64,000 nucleotides of DNA from Salinimicrobium tongyeongense (GCF_026109735.1 NZ_CP069620.1:2790001-2854000), one strand, 5' to 3'; shown: positions 34,475 through 44,231, numbered from the stretch's first letter. Program-made: numbers and translations. Notes: generated from the sequence alone by a model not told the origin.

Positions 34475-36841
34475 TTAAAAAATTCCTCCACCACTGCTGG
34501 TGTTGTCGTCTCTTTGTTTCCTGTCAAGGGCTTTGTTTTTGCCACCTCCAAACCGGTACGAAAAGCCTAAGTATACCGTTTGAGAATCATTCCAGAACGT
34601 ACCTTCCTGAGAGTAAGGCACATCAGATTGGAAACCGAATTCCTGGGTGTCAAAAATGTCATTTACGTTAAGGCTTATAGTGCCTTTATCGTTTAGGATG
34701 TTATACCTGGCGCCGGCGTTTACAAACCAGAATTCTTTGGGGTTTATTTGTAACAGTTCGGTGCTGCTGCGGTACATTCCGAAGGTTTGAAGGCTCAGTT
34801 TTTTGGTGACATCAAAACTCTGGCTTATGCGAAGGCTGTACATGCTGCTTTCCACCTCCCTGTAATCTGATCCCACCACGCCTTTTTCGGTACTGCTGTA
34901 CAGTTCAAAGCTTGGGTTAATGCTCCACCAGCTAAAAGCTTTGTACCTGCCGCTAAGTTCAAAGCCGTATGCGCTGTTGTCTTCCCAGTTTTGATAGGTG
35001 AGCAGTAATCGCGACGGGTCTTGCGGATCAATTAACAGTGCCTGGTTAATTTCATCTTCTATGAGGCGGTAAAAAATTCCTGCGGTTAAACTGCCCTTTT
35101 TGAAGTTGTGGGTATAGTTCATTTCTACGGAATTTGTGAACTGCGGGTCAAGCTCGGGGTTTCCAACCTGCGAGAGCCTTGGGGTGGCAAATTCCCTCAC
35201 CGGGTTTACCTGGTTGAGTCCCGGGCGGTCTACCCGTCTCGAATAACTAAGCTGCAGTGTTTTCATCTCGTCAATCTTATAAGACGCAAATGCTGAAGGG
35301 TACAGGGTCAAATAATCGGTTTCGTAGATCAAATCTCCATTGAGAACCGCTTCTACTTCATATTGTTCCAGCCTTGCTCCCAGCTGGTAAGACCATTTTT
35401 GAAAGCTTTGCCCAAAAGTGGCATAAGCCGAAAATATATTGTTGTCATAATCATACATGGTATTTTCAAGATTCTCACTGGTGGTACGGTAATCGTTTTT
35501 GGTCCTTCTAAACCTTGCTTCGGCCCCCAGTTCGACTTTTGAGGTTTCTGAAAACGGATTTTCATAATCCAGGTTGAAAGTTGAATTAGACAATTCCTCT
35601 TCAGTATCATCCCGGTAAGAATCAAAATCTCCTGCACCCGGGCCGGTGTATAAATACCGTACCATATCGGCTTCGTCTGTGAGGCTGTGATCGGCTTCCA
35701 GGATGAGCTTATGGCCTTCAGCATTAAAATCATGATTAAATACAAAATTGTAGGTCTGCGTGTGGTTTTCACCGTCCATAAGAAATTCCTGCATCAGGTT
35801 CCTTTCGTCGTTGAGGCCATAATCCAGGCGTACCCTTCCCACGGGTTCCCCGTTGTAGAGGTTTTGATTGGTGTACACCGAGAAGGTGTTGCGGTCGTTC
35901 ATGTAGTAATCCATTCCAAACTTGAGGAGGTAGGATTCCCTGTCGTTCAAAAAGCTGATATTTTCGGTATAGTTCTGCGTGAAATTTTCCAGCCTTCCGT
36001 TATTCTGGCTTTTGCCGCCATTGGTGCCAAGATTGGTGAAAAAATTTACTTTCCCGGTGCGGTAGTTCATGTTGAGCGAACCTGTATAACGGGTGTACTC
36101 GCCCTGGGTGATTCCGGTGTTGAGGTTGCCATTAAAGCCGAGATTGGAGTTTTTGTGCAGAATGATATTGATGATCCCGCTCATGCCTTCAGGATTGTAT
36201 TTTGCCGAAGGGTTGGTGATCAACTCTATACTTTTGATGGAGCTGCTTGGTATTTGCTTTAAAAGCTGTGCCGCCGGAATATTGGTGGGTTTTCCGTCAA
36301 CAAGGATCTTTACGTTGTCGTTGCCGCGCATGGAGATATTCCCGTCCTGGTCTACGGCAAGGCTGGGGATGTTGTTCATGATCTCGCTGGCCGAAGCCCC
36401 TGCCGTGGTGAGGTCTTTTCCCACATTTACCACCTTGCGGTCTATGCGCTGTTCAATGGTAGACCTTTCTGCCACCACTTCTACAGAGTCGAGCTGGGCC
36501 ACTTCGGGTTCCAGGTAAATGGTTCCCAGGTTGAATTGACGTTTCCCGCTGTTCACTTTCAGCTCGCGGCTAAAGGCTTTAAACCCCATATACTGGACCT
36601 TGAAGAGATAAGTGCCGTCTTTCAGCTTTTCAATTTCAAAAGTCCCATCGGTAGAAGTCACTGCCCCGGTAACCATTTCTCCTTCGGGCGTGGTCACGCT
36701 AATGGTGGCGTAGGGGATAGGTTCATTAAATTCCTGGTCCATTACCTGCCCAATGATGGTACCAAGATCTGCAGGATCGGTGATTGCTTCTGCGGAAAGG
36801 CTTCCGAAGCTAAAAATTAAAATGGCGATTAACTGTTTCAT
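34475..36841 (-). CDS. TonB-type outer-membrane receptor with carboxypeptidase-like domain
   Basis: A 788-residue protein of the outer-membrane beta-barrel family related to TonB receptors. Order: signal peptide (about 1-19), CarboxypepD_reg-like domain (IIGQVMDQEFNEPIPYATISV, about 28-115), plug (ASEIMNNIPSLAVDQDGNISMRGNDNVKILVDGKP, about 150-235), barrel, and a Gly/Ser tail (NTSSGGGIF) instead of the usual terminal aromatic. There is no SusD partner. Substrate unknown. Its leader (36842-37152) holds an 18-bp perfect palindrome and an upstream hairpin with a T run, both likely regulatory. Confidence 0.9.
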   Translation of the reverse strand: MKQLIAILIFSFGSLSAEAITDPADLGTIIGQVMDQEFNEPIPYATISVTTPEGEMVTGAVTSTDGTFEIEKLKDGTYLFKVQYMGFKAFSRELKVNSGKRQFNLGTIYLEPEVAQLDSVEVVAERSTIEQRIDRKVVNVGKDLTTAGASASEIMNNIPSLAVDQDGNISMRGNDNVKILVDGKPTNIPAAQLLKQIPSSSIKSIELITNPSAKYNPEGMSGIINIILHKNSNLGFNGNLNTGITQGEYTRYTGSLNMNYRTGKVNFFTNLGTNGGKSQNNGRLENFTQNYTENISFLNDRESYLLKFGMDYYMNDRNTFSVYTNQNLYNGEPVGRVRLDYGLNDERNLMQEFLMDGENHTQTYNFVFNHDFNAEGHKLILEADHSLTDEADMVRYLYTGPGAGDFDSYRDDTEEELSNSTFNLDYENPFSETSKVELGAEARFRRTKNDYRTTSENLENTMYDYDNNIFSAYATFGQSFQKWSYQLGARLEQYEVEAVLNGDLIYETDYLTLYPSAFASYKIDEMKTLQLSYSRRVDRPGLNQVNPVREFATPRLSQVGNPELDPQFTNSVEMNYTHNFKKGSLTAGIFYRLIEDEINQALLIDPQDPSRLLLTYQNWEDNSAYGFELSGRYKAFSWWSINPSFELYSSTEKGVVGSDYREVESSMYSLRISQSFDVTKKLSLQTFGMYRSSTELLQINPKEFWFVNAGARYNILNDKGTISLNVNDIFDTQEFGFQSDVPYSQEGTFWNDSQTVYLGFSYRFGGGKNKALDRKQRDDNTSSGGGIF

Positions 36842-36896
36842 TTTTTGATTGATTTGATGATGATTGATTTAGCCTAATACCTTGTATAACATAATC

Positions 36897-36914
36897 GGAA
36901 AACATATGTTTTCC
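36897..36914. promoter_or_regulatory. 18-bp perfect palindrome upstream of the receptor gene, candidate operator
   Basis: GGAAAACATATGTTTTCC is exactly self-complementary and lies 56 bp before the receptor start codon. A second dyad GTTTG-TTA-CAAAC sits at 36959-36971. Confidence 0.6.
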
Positions 36915-37011
36915 TGAAAAAGTATCCTGGCACTATTATAAAGACTGCACAGCAACCGGTTTGTTACAAACACAGCTGAATTTTTTCCTGAAGTTTTTGC
37001 AGAAAATGAAA

Positions 37012-37043
37012 AAGCCCCTGCAATTTTTTTAATGCAGGGGCTT
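37012..37043 (-). terminator. Hairpin with T run far upstream of the receptor gene
   Basis: AAGCCCCTGCA and its complement form an 11-bp stem; on the minus strand TTTTT follows. No minus-strand gene ends here, so it may close a small RNA or act as a leader attenuator about 170 bp before the receptor start. Confidence 0.5.
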
Positions 37044-37152
37044 AGCACCGGGGCATTTAGACACTAACCATCAATGTTTTATAAATGCCTTCAATGCGGG
37101 AAATATTTCTTACTTTAAAGACTACCAAATTTTAGCATTGTTACAGTAAAAA

Positions 37153-37527
37153 ATGGATGAAAAAATGGAAAAGAAAACGCTTGTACTTGGTGCAACTACA
37201 AACCCGGCAAGGTATGCCAATATAGCCATTAACAGGCTCACCCGAAATCAGGTGCCCACTGTGGCCATTGGTTTGAGGCAGGGTACTGTAGCCGGGGTAA
37301 CTATAGAAACTGAAAAGGTTCCCTTTGAAGATATACATACCGTCACTTTATACCTGGGCCCGCCGCGCCAGGAAGAATACTATGATTACATAGTTTCGCT
37401 TCAGCCTGAAAGGGTGATCTTTAATCCCGGCACCGAAAATCCGGAGTTCTTCAGGATCCTTCAAAAGAACGGCATTGAAGTAGAAGTGGCCTGTACCCTT
37501 ATCTTACTTTCTACGAAGCAGTACTAA
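37153..37527 (+). CDS. CoA-binding-domain protein (YccU-like)
   Basis: A 124-residue protein with one Rossmann CoA-binding domain (KTLVLGATTNPARYANIAINRLTR, VPTVAIGLR, and FNPGTENPEF where the family has a PG-x-EN segment). Small stand-alone members are common and have no settled function; they bind CoA or nucleotide. The last 24 bp overlap the 3' end of the convergent symporter gene, so both transcripts must pass through each other. Confidence 0.88.
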   Translation: MDEKMEKKTLVLGATTNPARYANIAINRLTRNQVPTVAIGLRQGTVAGVTIETEKVPFEDIHTVTLYLGPPRQEEYYDYIVSLQPERVIFNPGTENPEFFRILQKNGIEVEVACTLILLSTKQY

Positions 37528-38961
37528 GCCCAGAAAGGTGAAGGCACCATTTACAATAAGAAGCTCATAATTGAACACATAGCCGCCCAGATATTCAGGA
37601 GGAAGGTTTCCAATAATGAAGGTGATCACGGCCGAAAGTATGGCGACCAGCCACACCCATTGGTCATTCACCTGCATTTTTGTGAATATTCCGAAGGTAA
37701 AGAGGCCTAGTAAGGGGCCATAGGTATAGGTGGCTGCCGTGAGGAGCAGGTCGATCACGTTGCTGTCAAGCAGGTATTTAAAGGCTATGATCACGGCTAT
37801 TAAAAGCGCGCTGATGCCCACATGAACCCGCTGGCGCAGGCCTTTTTGATCGCGCAGTTCCCTTTTTTCGATATTCAGGAAATCCACACAAAAGCTTGTG
37901 GTAAGAGAGGTAAGGGCACTGTCGGCACTGGAATATGCCGCGGCAATAAGCCCCAGGATAAAGATCACGGGCAGGGCCATCCCCATACTGCCGCTTAGGG
38001 CAATTTCAGGAAAAAGCAGATCGGTTTTTGCGCTGCCGTCCATTACGGGTACGGCAATATTGTTCTCTCCGGCATAAATGAAGAGCAAAGCACCAAGAAA
38101 GAGGAATAACAGGTTAACCGGAACGAACACAAAACTGTACGAAAGCATGTTCTTTTGAGCATCCCTTAAATTCCGGCAGGTGAGGTTTTTTTGCATCATG
38201 TCCTGGTCGAGCCCTGTCATACAAATAGTGATGAACATACCTCCCAAAAATGCTTTCCAGAAGTAGTTCCTGTCGAGAATACTGTCAAAGAAGAAAGTTT
38301 TGGTGTAAGGCTCCAGTCTGGGGGCAGTAAAGAAATCGGCAAACTGCCAGTTGAGTTCTTCAGAAACAAAATAAATAGCAACCGCTACAGAGCCCAGCAT
38401 AAAAAAGGTTTGCAGGGTGTCTGTCCATACAATGGTTTTTATACCCGCCCGTGCCGTGTAGAGCCAAATAAGCAGGATTGATATGGTAACCGTAACAAAG
38501 AAGGGCACATTCCAGGCATCAAATACAAAATACTGCAACACTGTTGCTACCAGAAACAGCCTGAAAGAAGCTCCCAACACCCTTGATATAAAGAAGAAAA
38601 AAGCCCCTGTGCGATAACTTACATTGCCAAAACGCTGTTGCAGGTATTGATAAATAGAAGTGACGTTGAGCCTGTAATATATGGGCAAAAGTATAAAGGT
38701 GATCACGAGGTAACCTGCCAGGTAACCCAGTACCACCTGCATGTAACTAAACTGCGAATCGCGCACCCAGCCCGGCACCGAAATAAAAGTAACGCCCGAA
38801 AGCGACGCCCCCACCATCCCGAAAGCTACAACATACCAGGGCGATTGTTTGTTGGCCTTGAAAAATGTTTCGTTGGTGGCATTTTTTCCGGTGAAGTAAG
38901 AAATAAGAAGCAGCACTCCAAAATATGCGGCAATGACCAGGAGAATTGTTATAGGTTCCAT
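37504..38961 (-). CDS. Sodium:solute symporter family protein
   Basis: A 485-residue inner-membrane protein with about 13 helices, SSF family. Landmarks: FKANKQSPWYVVAFGMVGASLSGVTFISVPGW near the N-terminus, GLDQDMMQKNLTCRN in the middle and AAAYSSADSALTSLTTSF further on, all typical of the SSS transporters. It brings in a small solute with Na+. The substrate (sugar, sialic acid, amino acid) cannot be read from sequence and no catabolic genes are adjacent. ATG at 38961; divergent from recR. Confidence 0.92.
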   Translation of the reverse strand: MEPITILLVIAAYFGVLLLISYFTGKNATNETFFKANKQSPWYVVAFGMVGASLSGVTFISVPGWVRDSQFSYMQVVLGYLAGYLVITFILLPIYYRLNVTSIYQYLQQRFGNVSYRTGAFFFFISRVLGASFRLFLVATVLQYFVFDAWNVPFFVTVTISILLIWLYTARAGIKTIVWTDTLQTFFMLGSVAVAIYFVSEELNWQFADFFTAPRLEPYTKTFFFDSILDRNYFWKAFLGGMFITICMTGLDQDMMQKNLTCRNLRDAQKNMLSYSFVFVPVNLLFLFLGALLFIYAGENNIAVPVMDGSAKTDLLFPEIALSGSMGMALPVIFILGLIAAAYSSADSALTSLTTSFCVDFLNIEKRELRDQKGLRQRVHVGISALLIAVIIAFKYLLDSNVIDLLLTAATYTYGPLLGLFTFGIFTKMQVNDQWVWLVAILSAVITFIIGNLPPEYLGGYVFNYELLIVNGAFTFLGLVLLRRK

Positions 38962-39060
38962 TCAGGATTAAGTTCGGAGCATTTTTGTTACCCGTATTAA
39001 TGTCTGCTAAACTATAAAAATTGTTTAAACTTCTCTCTTCAAAAATTGTAGTTTTGCATC

Positions 39061-39678
39061 ATGGAATTTTCTTCAAAATTACTGGAAGGGGCTGTGAATG
39101 AAATGTCCCAGCTTCCCGGCATTGGCAGGCGCACGGCACTGCGGCTCGTGTTGCACCTCTTAAAACAACCCGAATCTCAAACCGTGGCATTGAGCAAGGC
39201 ACTGGTAGACCTTAAGACCGAAGTAAAGTTCTGCGCCAACTGCCACAACATTAGCGATACCGACCTTTGTGAGATTTGCGCCAACAGCAGCCGCCAGCGT
39301 GAGGTGGTGTGTGTGGTAGAAGACATACGGGATGTAATGGCAATTGAAAACACCAGCCAGTACCGCGGACTTTACCACGTGTTGGGCGGAAAGATCAACC
39401 CCATGGAAGGTATTGGGCCTTCACAGCTCACCATAAAATCTTTAGTAGAAAAAGCCAGAAAAGGGGAAATTAAAGAGGTGATCTTTGCCCTTAGCAGTAC
39501 CCTTGAGGGAGATACTACCAACTTTTACATTTTTAAGCAGCTTGAAGGACTTGACATTCAAACGAGCACCATTGCCCGCGGAATTTCGGTGGGAGATGAA
39601 CTGGAATACGCCGATGAGGTTACCCTGGGGCGCAGCATCACCAACCGTATTCCGTTTGAGAATTCCCTGAAGCAATAA
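39061..39678 (+). CDS. recR: Recombination mediator RecR
   Basis: A 205-residue protein that loads RecA with RecFO. N-terminal HhH motif ([17 protein letters not shown]), a Cys4 zinc finger ([16 protein letters not shown], with all four cysteines) and a Toprim domain ([15 protein letters not shown], about 82 onward), ending with the expected [15 protein letters not shown] segment. The ATG at 39061 follows a TAGTTTTG -7 box by only 4 bp, so the transcript may have almost no leader. Confidence 0.96.
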   Translation: MEFSSKLLEGAVNEMSQLPGIGRRTALRLVLHLLKQPESQTVALSKALVDLKTEVKFCANCHNISDTDLCEICANSSRQREVVCVVEDIRDVMAIENTSQYRGLYHVLGGKINPMEGIGPSQLTIKSLVEKARKGEIKEVIFALSSTLEGDTTNFYIFKQLEGLDIQTSTIARGISVGDELEYADEVTLGRSITNRIPFENSLKQ

Positions 39679-39744
39679 AACCTGATCAGTTATTTATCGG
39701 CTTCTGAATGACCTTATAAATTGCAGGAGTGTCAAAAATGGCAT

Positions 39745-40662
39745 TTAACGGTCTTCTTTTTTCATTCGTTCCTTAATGTTTCCTTCCACGGTCGTGCCTT
39801 CTTTCATGGGTTTATAGATGCTTCCCGTTGTTGCAGGCATGGGTGAGGCTTTTTCAACTTCGTATTCGGCGATTTTAGCCGAAGCACGTTCGGTCCATTC
39901 TGGAAATATCTGGTGAAAGAAATTTGAAGCGTTGGCAATAGGCCCTACAGGCATTTTTATTTTAGGGTTCACACAGGCTTCAATAATTTTATCTATCACA
40001 GGTTGAGGTTCATCCATGGCGGCCATCCGGGGTTTGTGTCCGGTGTAATTCGCGGCGTGTTTCCACCAGGGCGTATCTACCGCCCAGGGCATAATGGTGG
40101 CGATTTTGATATTTTTTTTGCCGTTTAAATGGAGTTCTTCCGTAAGGGAGCGGCCAAGGCTAAGAACAGCCGATTTTGTGGCGGCATAGGTATTTTGCAG
40201 CGCCAGTGGTACCTCACTGTCTATAGATCCAACATTGATGAGAATCCCGCGGTCCCGTTCCACAAAATGTTTCATGGCGGCATGGGCACCGTACACCAGG
40301 CCTTTGAGGTTAACATCTATAAGCCGGGCGTGATCTTCTATCGGGATGTCCCAAAAATATCCCAGCGCACCTATGCCAACATTATTTATCCAGATGTCAA
40401 TACTGCCTGATTTTTCAAGGGCGGTGTCCCGTAATTTCTTAATATCATCTATGTTGCTCACATCACAGGTAACGGTCTTGAGTTTTCCGCCTTCGTTGGT
40501 TACCTCCTCTTCAAGGCTTTTCAGAACTTCGGTTCTTCTTGCCGCTCCCACCACATTGGCGCCCAATTTTGCTAATTCTATGGCTGCACCGCGCCCAAAG
40601 CCGCTGGAAATGCCGGTGATCACTATGGTTTTTCCTCTTAATTCTTCTGTGTTAACGCTCAT
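39745..40662 (-). CDS. SDR-family oxidoreductase
   Basis: A 305-residue NAD(P)-dependent short-chain dehydrogenase. Cofactor motif TGISSGFGRG (about 15-24), NNVGIG, catalytic Ser in NVGSIDSEVPL and YAATK. The C-terminal 60 residues extend the usual 250-residue domain (NFFHQIFPEWTERASAK and beyond), as in larger classical SDRs. Substrate unknown. A near-perfect AAAATGNCATTTT motif lies just past its stop codon (39735-39747). Confidence 0.9.
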   Translation of the reverse strand: MSVNTEELRGKTIVITGISSGFGRGAAIELAKLGANVVGAARRTEVLKSLEEEVTNEGGKLKTVTCDVSNIDDIKKLRDTALEKSGSIDIWINNVGIGALGYFWDIPIEDHARLIDVNLKGLVYGAHAAMKHFVERDRGILINVGSIDSEVPLALQNTYAATKSAVLSLGRSLTEELHLNGKKNIKIATIMPWAVDTPWWKHAANYTGHKPRMAAMDEPQPVIDKIIEACVNPKIKMPVGPIANASNFFHQIFPEWTERASAKIAEYEVEKASPMPATTGSIYKPMKEGTTVEGNIKERMKKEDR

Positions 40663-41059
40663 TGCTATACTTTTTTATTTAAAGTAGAGATTTGAATGGG
40701 AAGGAGGTAATAAGAAAAACCTAAAATGTACCCAATAAAAAGTGAAGGTGATGTGGCTTATGTCTTACTTAGTGTGGCGATACTTTTAAAAAAGAAGTTG
40801 GATTTTGCCATTTTTGGAACCTCTGGCAGCCCGGTTCTTCTGTAACTTCAAAAGCTTCAGGTTTAGGCTGCCTTAAAAAACAAACGTATCTTTTTCGAAA
40901 CTAAGTAGTGAAAATTGTAATTTTACTCGGGAAACAGGCTCTTTTTCAGAAGCAAAAAGAGTCCTGATTATTTTCGCTGCTGAAGAATTATTATTAATTG
41001 AGGTAAATTTTTAGTAATTTCGCAGTCAATTTTAAGTAAAACATCTTCGAGATAAGAAT
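40663..41059. other. About 400-bp spacer before the E2 gene
   Basis: No gene seen. It holds a degenerate copy of the 13-bp motif near 40804 and an AT-rich tract before the E2 start with TAATTTCG (one mismatch to TAnnTTTG) around 41012, a weak promoter candidate. Confidence 0.4.
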
Positions 41060-42376
41060 ATGGCAAAATTTGAACTAAAATTACCCAAGATGGGGGAGAG
41101 TGTTGCGGAAGCAACCATTACGAATTGGTTAAAAGAAGTTGGAGAGACCATTGAGGCCGATGAGGCAGTTCTGGAAATTGCCACAGATAAAGTGGATAGT
41201 GAGGTGCCGAGTGAAGTAGACGGGGTGCTGGTTGAAAAATTGTTCAACGAAGATGATGTGGTACAGGTAGGGCAAACCATTGCTATTATTGAAACTGAAG
41301 GGGAAGAAGCGGCAGAGACCACCCCGGTTGCCGACCAGGAAGTGCCTTCGCCCGAGATTGAAGAAGCCGTTGCCGCAGCCGAAAGCAGGGTGGAAGAGGC
41401 TAAAAATATCACTACTTCAGAGTATGCCGAGAGTAACAGGTTTTATTCTCCGCTGGTTAAAAATATCGCCAAAGAGGAAGGGATTTCATTTGATGAGCTC
41501 GAGCAGATTCCCGGAAGCGGGAAAGAAGGAAGGGTCACCAAAAATGACATTTTAGGCTACCTGGAAAACCGTTCATCCCAACCAGCTGCACAGCCACAGC
41601 AAGAGCAGCAAAAACCACAGCAGGCAGCTGCGCCGCAACCGGCTAAAACTCCGGTGAGCGTGAATGGCGAAGACGAGATCATCGAGATGTCACGCATGGG
41701 CAAAATGATTGCGCACCACATGGTAGAAAGTGTGCAGACTTCTGCTCATGTGCAGTCTTTTATTGAGGTAGATGTGACTAACATCTGGAACTGGAGAAAG
41801 AAAAACAAAGATGCTTTTGAAAAGAGGGAAGGTGAGAAACTTACCTTCACCCCAATCTTTATGGAAGCTGTAGCCAAGGCTATAAAAGATTTTCCGTTGA
41901 TCAACATTTCTGTTGATGGTGATAAGATCATTAAACGCAAGAATATCAACCTGGGGATGGCGGCAGCCCTTCCCGATGGTAACTTAATTGTGCCGGTGAT
42001 CAAAAATGCCGACCAGCTTAACCTGGTGGGAATGGCAAAGGCCGTTAACGACCTTGCTAACCGTGCCCGGCTCAACAAATTAAAGCCCGATGATATCCAG
42101 GGAGGTACATATACAGTGACCAACGTGGGTACTTTTGGAAGTGTAATGGGTACGCCAATCATTAATCAGCCGCAGGTGGGGATACTCGCGCTGGGTGCTA
42201 TTAGAAAGGTGCCGGCCGTGATTGAAACCCCCGAAGGGGATTTTATTGGCATTCGTTACAAGATGTTCCTTTCGCACAGTTACGACCACCGTGTGGTGAA
42301 CGGAGCTTTGGGGGGGCAGTTTGTACAGAGAGTGGCCCAGTACCTTGAAAAATTTGACAAGAACAGAGACCTGTAA
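41060..42376 (+). CDS. 2-oxo acid dehydrogenase dihydrolipoyl acyltransferase (E2)
   Basis: A 438-residue E2 of a 2-oxo acid dehydrogenase complex, most like branched-chain E2. Lipoyl domain residues 1-77 with lipoylated Lys44 in IATDKVDSEVPS; peripheral-subunit-binding domain at about 125-162 (FYSPLVKNIAKEEGISFDELEQIPGSG); Gln/Pro/Ala-rich linker; acyltransferase domain with HSYDHRVVNG (catalytic His about 410). No E1 or E3 gene is adjacent. With leucine dehydrogenase in the same window, branched-chain breakdown is a plausible setting. An exact AAAATGNCATTTT motif (41541-41553) lies in the coding region. Confidence 0.93.
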   Translation: MAKFELKLPKMGESVAEATITNWLKEVGETIEADEAVLEIATDKVDSEVPSEVDGVLVEKLFNEDDVVQVGQTIAIIETEGEEAAETTPVADQEVPSPEIEEAVAAAESRVEEAKNITTSEYAESNRFYSPLVKNIAKEEGISFDELEQIPGSGKEGRVTKNDILGYLENRSSQPAAQPQQEQQKPQQAAAPQPAKTPVSVNGEDEIIEMSRMGKMIAHHMVESVQTSAHVQSFIEVDVTNIWNWRKKNKDAFEKREGEKLTFTPIFMEAVAKAIKDFPLINISVDGDKIIKRKNINLGMAAALPDGNLIVPVIKNADQLNLVGMAKAVNDLANRARLNKLKPDDIQGGTYTVTNVGTFGSVMGTPIINQPQVGILALGAIRKVPAVIETPEGDFIGIRYKMFLSHSYDHRVVNGALGGQFVQRVAQYLEKFDKNRDL

Positions 42377-42396
42377 CTCAGCTGTCTAAAATGATA

Positions 42397-42434
42397 AAAA
42401 GCCATGGCCTTTCAGGTTATGGCTTTCTTTTTTT
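42397..42434 (+). terminator. Terminator of the E2 gene
   Basis: AAAGCCAT stem with inner CCT/AGG pairing, followed by a long T tract. Confidence 0.8.
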
Positions 42435-42488
42435 TATTGTTTCCCGCTAAAGTTTCGGGAAATATTATCTTTACCAAAACTACAAACT

Positions 42489-43268
42489 ATGGAGCTGAAG
42501 CTTAATAAGCCTCTGTGTTTTTTTGATCTTGAAGCCACGGGTACCAATGTCGCCAAAGACAGGATTGTGGAAATCTCGGTTTTAAAGATCTTTCCAAACG
42601 GAAACCGCGAAAGCAAAACCTGGCTGGTAAACCCCACCGTGCCAATCTCAAAAGACGTGGTGGCCGTACACGGCATCACCAACGAGAAAGTGGCCAACGA
42701 GCCCACTTTTAAGGAACTTGCCCCCGTTGTTTATGAAATGATCAAAGGCTGTGACCTTGCGGGTTACAACTCAAACCGTTACGATATCCCGCTTTTGGCT
42801 GAAGAAATGCTGCGGGCCGGGGTTGATTTTGATATGAAGAACGCCCTGTCTGTAGATGTGCAGACCATCTTCCACAAAATGGAACAACGCACGCTTTCTG
42901 CTGCCTATAAATTTTACTGCGGAAAAGAGCTTGAAGGCGCTCACGGGGCCGAAGTTGATACCATGGCGACCTATGAAGTCCTTAAATCGCAGCTCGATAA
43001 ATATGAAGATGAACTGCAGAATGATGTAAAATGGCTTTCTTCGTTCACTTCGAGAAAAGAGTGTGCAGATATTGCAGGCCTCATCGTTTTTGATAAGAAA
43101 GGCCGCGAGGTGTTTAGCTTCGGAAAGCACAAAGGCAAATGCGTTGAGGATATTCTTGAGCAGGAGCCCGGCTACTTCGGATGGTTCCAGAATGCCGATT
43201 TTCCGCTGTACACAAAAAAAGTGCTTACTGCAATCAAATTGCGAAAACTAAATACCAAGCTTAAGTAA
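42489..43268 (+). CDS. DnaQ-like 3'-5' exonuclease with DUF3820-like tail
   Basis: A 259-residue protein. The DEDDh exonuclease domain (1-170) shows FFDLEATG (Asp13, Glu15), AGYNSNRYDIPLL and HGAEVDTMAT (HxAxxD). The C-terminal part, from about 195, has FSFGKHKGKCVEDILEQEPGYFGWFQ, the short domain often fused to such exonucleases in Bacteroidota. Probable role is trimming of DNA or RNA ends or proofreading in trans. First gene of a four-gene operon with FAH, Hpt and cinA. Confidence 0.92.
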   Translation: MELKLNKPLCFFDLEATGTNVAKDRIVEISVLKIFPNGNRESKTWLVNPTVPISKDVVAVHGITNEKVANEPTFKELAPVVYEMIKGCDLAGYNSNRYDIPLLAEEMLRAGVDFDMKNALSVDVQTIFHKMEQRTLSAAYKFYCGKELEGAHGAEVDTMATYEVLKSQLDKYEDELQNDVKWLSSFTSRKECADIAGLIVFDKKGREVFSFGKHKGKCVEDILEQEPGYFGWFQNADFPLYTKKVLTAIKLRKLNTKLK

Positions 43269-43281
43269 AATTTTATGTCTT

Positions 43282-43896
43282 ATGAAGATCATCTGTATAG
43301 GCCGAAATTATACCGATCATATTGCCGAACTTCAGAATGAAAAACCCACTGAACCGGTAATCTTTCTCAAACCCGATTCGGCTGTGCTTCTTAAAAAGCA
43401 GCCATTTTTTATTCCGCCTTTTTCAGATGATATCCATTACGAGGTGGAGCTGCTGGTGCGTATCAATAAGATCGGAAAGCATATTCAGAAGAAATTTGCG
43501 CACAAATATTATGATGAAGTAGGCTTGGGTATAGATTTCACAGCCAGAGACCTTCAGAAGAAATTAAAGGAAAAAGGATTGCCGTGGGAGAAGGCAAAAG
43601 GCTTTGACGGCTCGGCGGTGATTGGGGAAAAATGGCTTCCAAAATCCCATTTTCAAGACCTTAACGATGTGGGTTTTGGCTTAAAAAAGAACGGCGAAAT
43701 AGTGCAGCAGGGAAGAACTTCTCATATGTTGTGGAAAATTGACGAAATAATTGAATATATTTCACAATATTTTACGCTCAAGATTGGTGATGTGATCTTT
43801 ACCGGAACCCCTGCAGGGGTGGGCCGTGTAGCAATAAATGATGAGTTGAGCGGATTTATTGAAGACCAACAAATATTCTCAATACAGGTAAAATGA
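43282..43896 (+). CDS. Fumarylacetoacetate hydrolase family protein
   Basis: A 204-residue FAH-fold hydrolase, close to acylpyruvases (FAHD1 type). Family motifs: CIGRNYTDHIAEL at the start, PVIFLKPDSA, the metal-binding IHYEVELLVRI (Glu-x-Glu) and GLGIDFTARDLQ with KGFDGSAV and FTGTPAGVG. It hydrolyses acylpyruvates or decarboxylates oxaloacetate with Mg2+. Lies 13 bp after the exonuclease gene and overlaps the Hpt gene by ATGA. Confidence 0.92.
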   Translation: MKIICIGRNYTDHIAELQNEKPTEPVIFLKPDSAVLLKKQPFFIPPFSDDIHYEVELLVRINKIGKHIQKKFAHKYYDEVGLGIDFTARDLQKKLKEKGLPWEKAKGFDGSAVIGEKWLPKSHFQDLNDVGFGLKKNGEIVQQGRTSHMLWKIDEIIEYISQYFTLKIGDVIFTGTPAGVGRVAINDELSGFIEDQQIFSIQVK

Positions 43897-44231
43897 GGAA
43901 CTACAATTTAGAGAGTGTTGAAGAAATGGCCGGCGGCGATCAGGATTTTGTCAGGGTGGTGGTGCAGACTTTCCTGGAAGAAATTCCGCCAGACCTTGAA
44001 GGGATGAATCAGGCAGTGACGCAAGATAATCCGCAGCAGGCCTATCAGTACGCTCATAAGATGAAGCCGAACTTCCAGATGTTCGGGCTTGGCCTGATGC
44101 CACAGATCAAGATTTTGGAAAGCTGGGCAAAAGCCGGGGAGAACCAAGAGGAGGTGCACGAGGCCTCACGTATCATCACAGCCAAATACAAGAAAGCCGA
44201 AGCCGAACTCAAGGAAGACTTTGATCTCTAA
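43893..44231 (+). CDS. Stand-alone histidine phosphotransfer (Hpt) protein
   Basis: A 112-residue four-helix protein with the Hpt site [17 protein letters not shown]; the His is at about residue 54. Such proteins shuttle phosphate between a hybrid kinase receiver and another response regulator. It has no kinase or regulator next to it; it is locked into a metabolic operon by an ATGA overlap with the FAH gene and a TAATG overlap with cinA. The only hybrid kinase in the window is at 23379-25586. Confidence 0.88.
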   Translation: MRNYNLESVEEMAGGDQDFVRVVVQTFLEEIPPDLEGMNQAVTQDNPQQAYQYAHKMKPNFQMFGLGLMPQIKILESWAKAGENQEEVHEASRIITAKYKKAEAELKEDFDL

